Source: Chrysochromulina parva (Eukaryota; Haptophyta; Prymnesiales; Chrysochromulinaceae). From it: 21,714 nucleotides of DNA. Positions 19,947-21,714 of this stretch are shown here, one piece after another. The translations under genes were made by a program, and so were the position numbers. Where the stretch lies: the NCBI GenBank assembly GCA_002887195.1, contig PJAB01000716.1, positions 1 through 21,714 on the forward strand, written 5' to 3'. Under the pieces are notes generated by a model, which was given only the letters and a program-made list of their open reading frames with translations, was not told the DNA's origin and ran no database searches. Every line of letters begins with the position of its first letter. The first letter of the stretch is position 1.

Positions 19947-21714
19947 ATGGCAGCGATCATGCTGACACCGTGCATCCAGAACATCTTCCGCGACGCGCTG
20001 CCCAGCAAGCCGACCGTGCAGATCATCGAGATCAAGCAGATCGCTACTGCCGCTAATGGCGAGGCTCCAACCCGCATCAAGTGCGTGCCCCACTCCCATC
20101 CCACCTAATAGGGTAGTACGCGCGCACGTGCGATTCAACGCGTGACGACGCCTTCGCGCGCGCGCGACGCGACACCCGCAGCGCACCGGCCTCTTCTGAC
20201 GCTCTCTCTTCTTCCGCGTCGATCGGCGCAGGGTGCACATCTCGGATGGCGAGCAGTACGGCCTGGCGGTGCTTACGGGCGAGTGCGCCAAGATGGTGAC
20301 CTCGGAGACGGTCAAGCTGCACAGCCTCATCGTGCTTAAAAATTACGTAGTCAATCAGCTCGCCAACTCCAAGTTCGCCATCATCATGGAGATGGCCGTT
20401 GCCGAGACGCAGCCTGCAGAGCTCGAGAAGCTCGGTGAGCCTGTCAAGTGGGATACGGTGCAGGCGGCGACCCCCCAGGGCAAGCCCAGCCAGGCAGGCT
20501 CGCCCGTGACGGGCGGCACCAGCCGCATCGCGCCCAGCAACTTTGGCGCCGCCGCCGCCGTTGGCCCGGCTGGCGGCCGCGCGCCGGTCAACTACCAGCC
20601 GCTCGCGTCCTCGCCGCTGTCCGCGGCTAAGGCGACGCCCATCGACGGCCTGAATCCGTACTCGAACAAGTGGATGATCAAGGCGCGTGTGATGAACAAG
20701 AGCGACATGCGCACCTTTTCGAATCCCAAGACGGGCGATTCCTCCGTCTTCTCCTTCGACGTGTGCGACGAATCGGCCGAGATTCGAATCTCCGCGTGGC
20801 GCGAGATCGCGGAGCGGCTGCACCCCATCATCGAGGTTGGCAAGACGTACCTCATCTCCAAAGGGCAGCTCAAGCCGGCGAACAAGCGGTACTCCACGCT
20901 CAACAACGCGTACGAGATCACGCTCAACTTCGACACGACTTTGCAGCTCGTCGCCGACGCCGACGACTTCAAGCCCAAAGTCCATTACAGCTTCGTGCCC
21001 ATCGGCGACATCGCCTCGCGCCCGGCCAACGCGACGGTAGATGTGCTCGGCGTCGTCACGGACGTGTCGGCCGCCACGACGATCAACACGAAGACGGGGC
21101 GCGAGCTCACGAAGCGCACCATGAAGATTGCAGACGACTCGGGTTCGGCCATCGAGCTCACGCTCTGGGGCACACAGGCCTCCTCTTTCCCGGACGACCT
21201 TGGCAATGCGTCCGTGGTCGCGTTCAAGGGACTGCGCGTGACCGACTGGAACCAGCGCTCGCTGGGCGCGCAGAACGGCACGGTCTTCGAGGTGAACCCC
21301 GAGCTGGATGCCACCGAGCGGCTCAAGTCGTGGTGGGAGGGCGGCGGCGGCGGCACGACCGTCTCTCTCTCTCAGGACACGCGGGGGAGCGGCGCGGGCC
21401 CCAAGATCGACCCCGACGCGCGCTCGACGACGACTGAGCTCTTTGAGCGCGGCAACGCGTCGGGCGAGGTCGCGTACGGCACCTTCCGCGGCGTGGTCTC
21501 GAAGCTGCTGCTCTCGTCGTCGCAAGGTGGCGAAGAGAAGCCGGCGTGGTATTCGGCCTGCCCCAAATGCAACAAGAAGGTCGTGGGAGATGAGACCTCG
21601 GGGCACACGTGCGAAAGCTGCGGCTGGAGCGGCGCCGAGTGTTCGTACAGGTACATCGTGCCGCTCGTGCTCCTCGACGCTGAGGGCTCGATTGTCGCGA
21701 CGGCATTCAACGAC
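19947..21714 (+). CDS. RPA1: Replication protein A large subunit, RPA70/RPA1 (3' partial, one intron)
   Basis: Exon 1 is 19947-20080 and exon 2 starts at 20232 and stays open to the window edge, giving 539 residues. The ATG at 19947 is the first after an in-frame stop at 19884. The N-terminal domain is QIIEIKQIATAANGEAPTRIK joined across the intron to VHISDGEQYG. A Gly/Pro/Ala linker follows (20461-20645), then DBD-A (WMIKARVMNKSDMRTFSNP, then VGKTYLISKGQLKPANKRY), DBD-B (TVDVLGVVTDVS, IELTLWG, FKGLRVTDWNQRSLG) and the start of DBD-C with its zinc ribbon cysteines at 21559, 21568, 21610 and 21619. RPA coats single-stranded DNA during replication, repair and recombination. Domain order and spacing are as in human RPA70. 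The C-terminal end lies outside the window. Confidence 0.95.
20081..20231 (+). other. RPA1 intron, 151 bases, GT-AG
   Basis: The 5' site is CAA|GTGCGT and the 3' site CGCAG|GGTGCAC. Splicing restores Lys-Val-His-Ile in frame (phase 2), whereas reading through meets TAA soon after the exon. A CTGAC branch-point candidate (A at 20199) precedes a CT-rich tract 32 bases before the acceptor. The interior has alternating CG runs (about 20155-20170). This is the only intron I can support in the window. Confidence 0.88.

Noticed and set aside
20077..21606. Reverse 509-codon frame antisense to RPA1
   Set aside because: The opposite strand encodes a clear RPA70. This frame is an Arg/Ala/Leu-rich shadow crossing the intron.
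3..21714. Window as part of an integrated giant virus
   Set aside because: Only the helicase looks virus-like. RINT1, delta-type tubulin and intron-containing RPA1 are cellular, and no capsid, packaging ATPase or viral polymerase is seen.

Overview
The window looks like nuclear DNA from a GC-rich, intron-poor, flagellated single-celled eukaryote, probably an alga. The evidence is a RINT1/TIP20-family vesicle-tethering protein, a delta-type tubulin (a basal-body tubulin) and the large subunit of replication protein A, which is interrupted by a GT-AG intron. Base composition and gene style resemble haptophytes such as Emiliania or Chrysochromulina, but this placement is an inference and no marker here proves it.

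Layout: (1) 3-9458 (+), a giant multidomain reading frame, open at the left edge, of 3151 visible residues. In order it has a PARP-type zinc finger, an FN3 domain, a SAP motif, a poly-glycine tract, ankyrin repeats, a DEK_C-like domain, four alternating TFIIS-N(LW)-like/FN3 modules, a large helical region, a superfamily 2 helicase resembling those of nucleocytoplasmic large DNA viruses, and a C-terminal arginine-type ADP-ribosyltransferase fold. (2) 9459-9894, a short convergent spacer. (3) 9895-12996 (-), the RINT1/TIP20 homologue. (4) 12997-13149, a compact divergent promoter region. (5) 13150-14967 (+), a beta-class amino DNA methyltransferase of bacterial type. (6) 14968-17782, a 2.8 kb spacer with a cluster of stem-loops, then a purine-rich stretch with several short tandem repeats. 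(7) 17783-19306 (-), delta-type tubulin. (8) 19307-19946, a divergent spacer with an orphan coding-like fragment and two E2F-like sites. (9) 19947 to the right edge (+), RPA1, open at the right edge.

The tubulin, tethering factor and RPA1 are ordinary host housekeeping genes and do not form an operon-like unit. The unusual part is the accessory content beside them. The giant protein unites DNA-damage/chromatin modules with a virus-like helicase and an NAD-dependent transferase, and its base composition is visibly less GC-rich than its neighbours. The prokaryote-type DNA methyltransferase may install 6mA or 4mC in a eukaryotic genome. Both are candidates for horizontal acquisition. I suggest the giant helicase-ART protein as the most likely undescribed system, acting as a nuclear nucleic-acid sensor or remodeller coupled to ADP-ribosylation. 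That role is inferred from its domains only.
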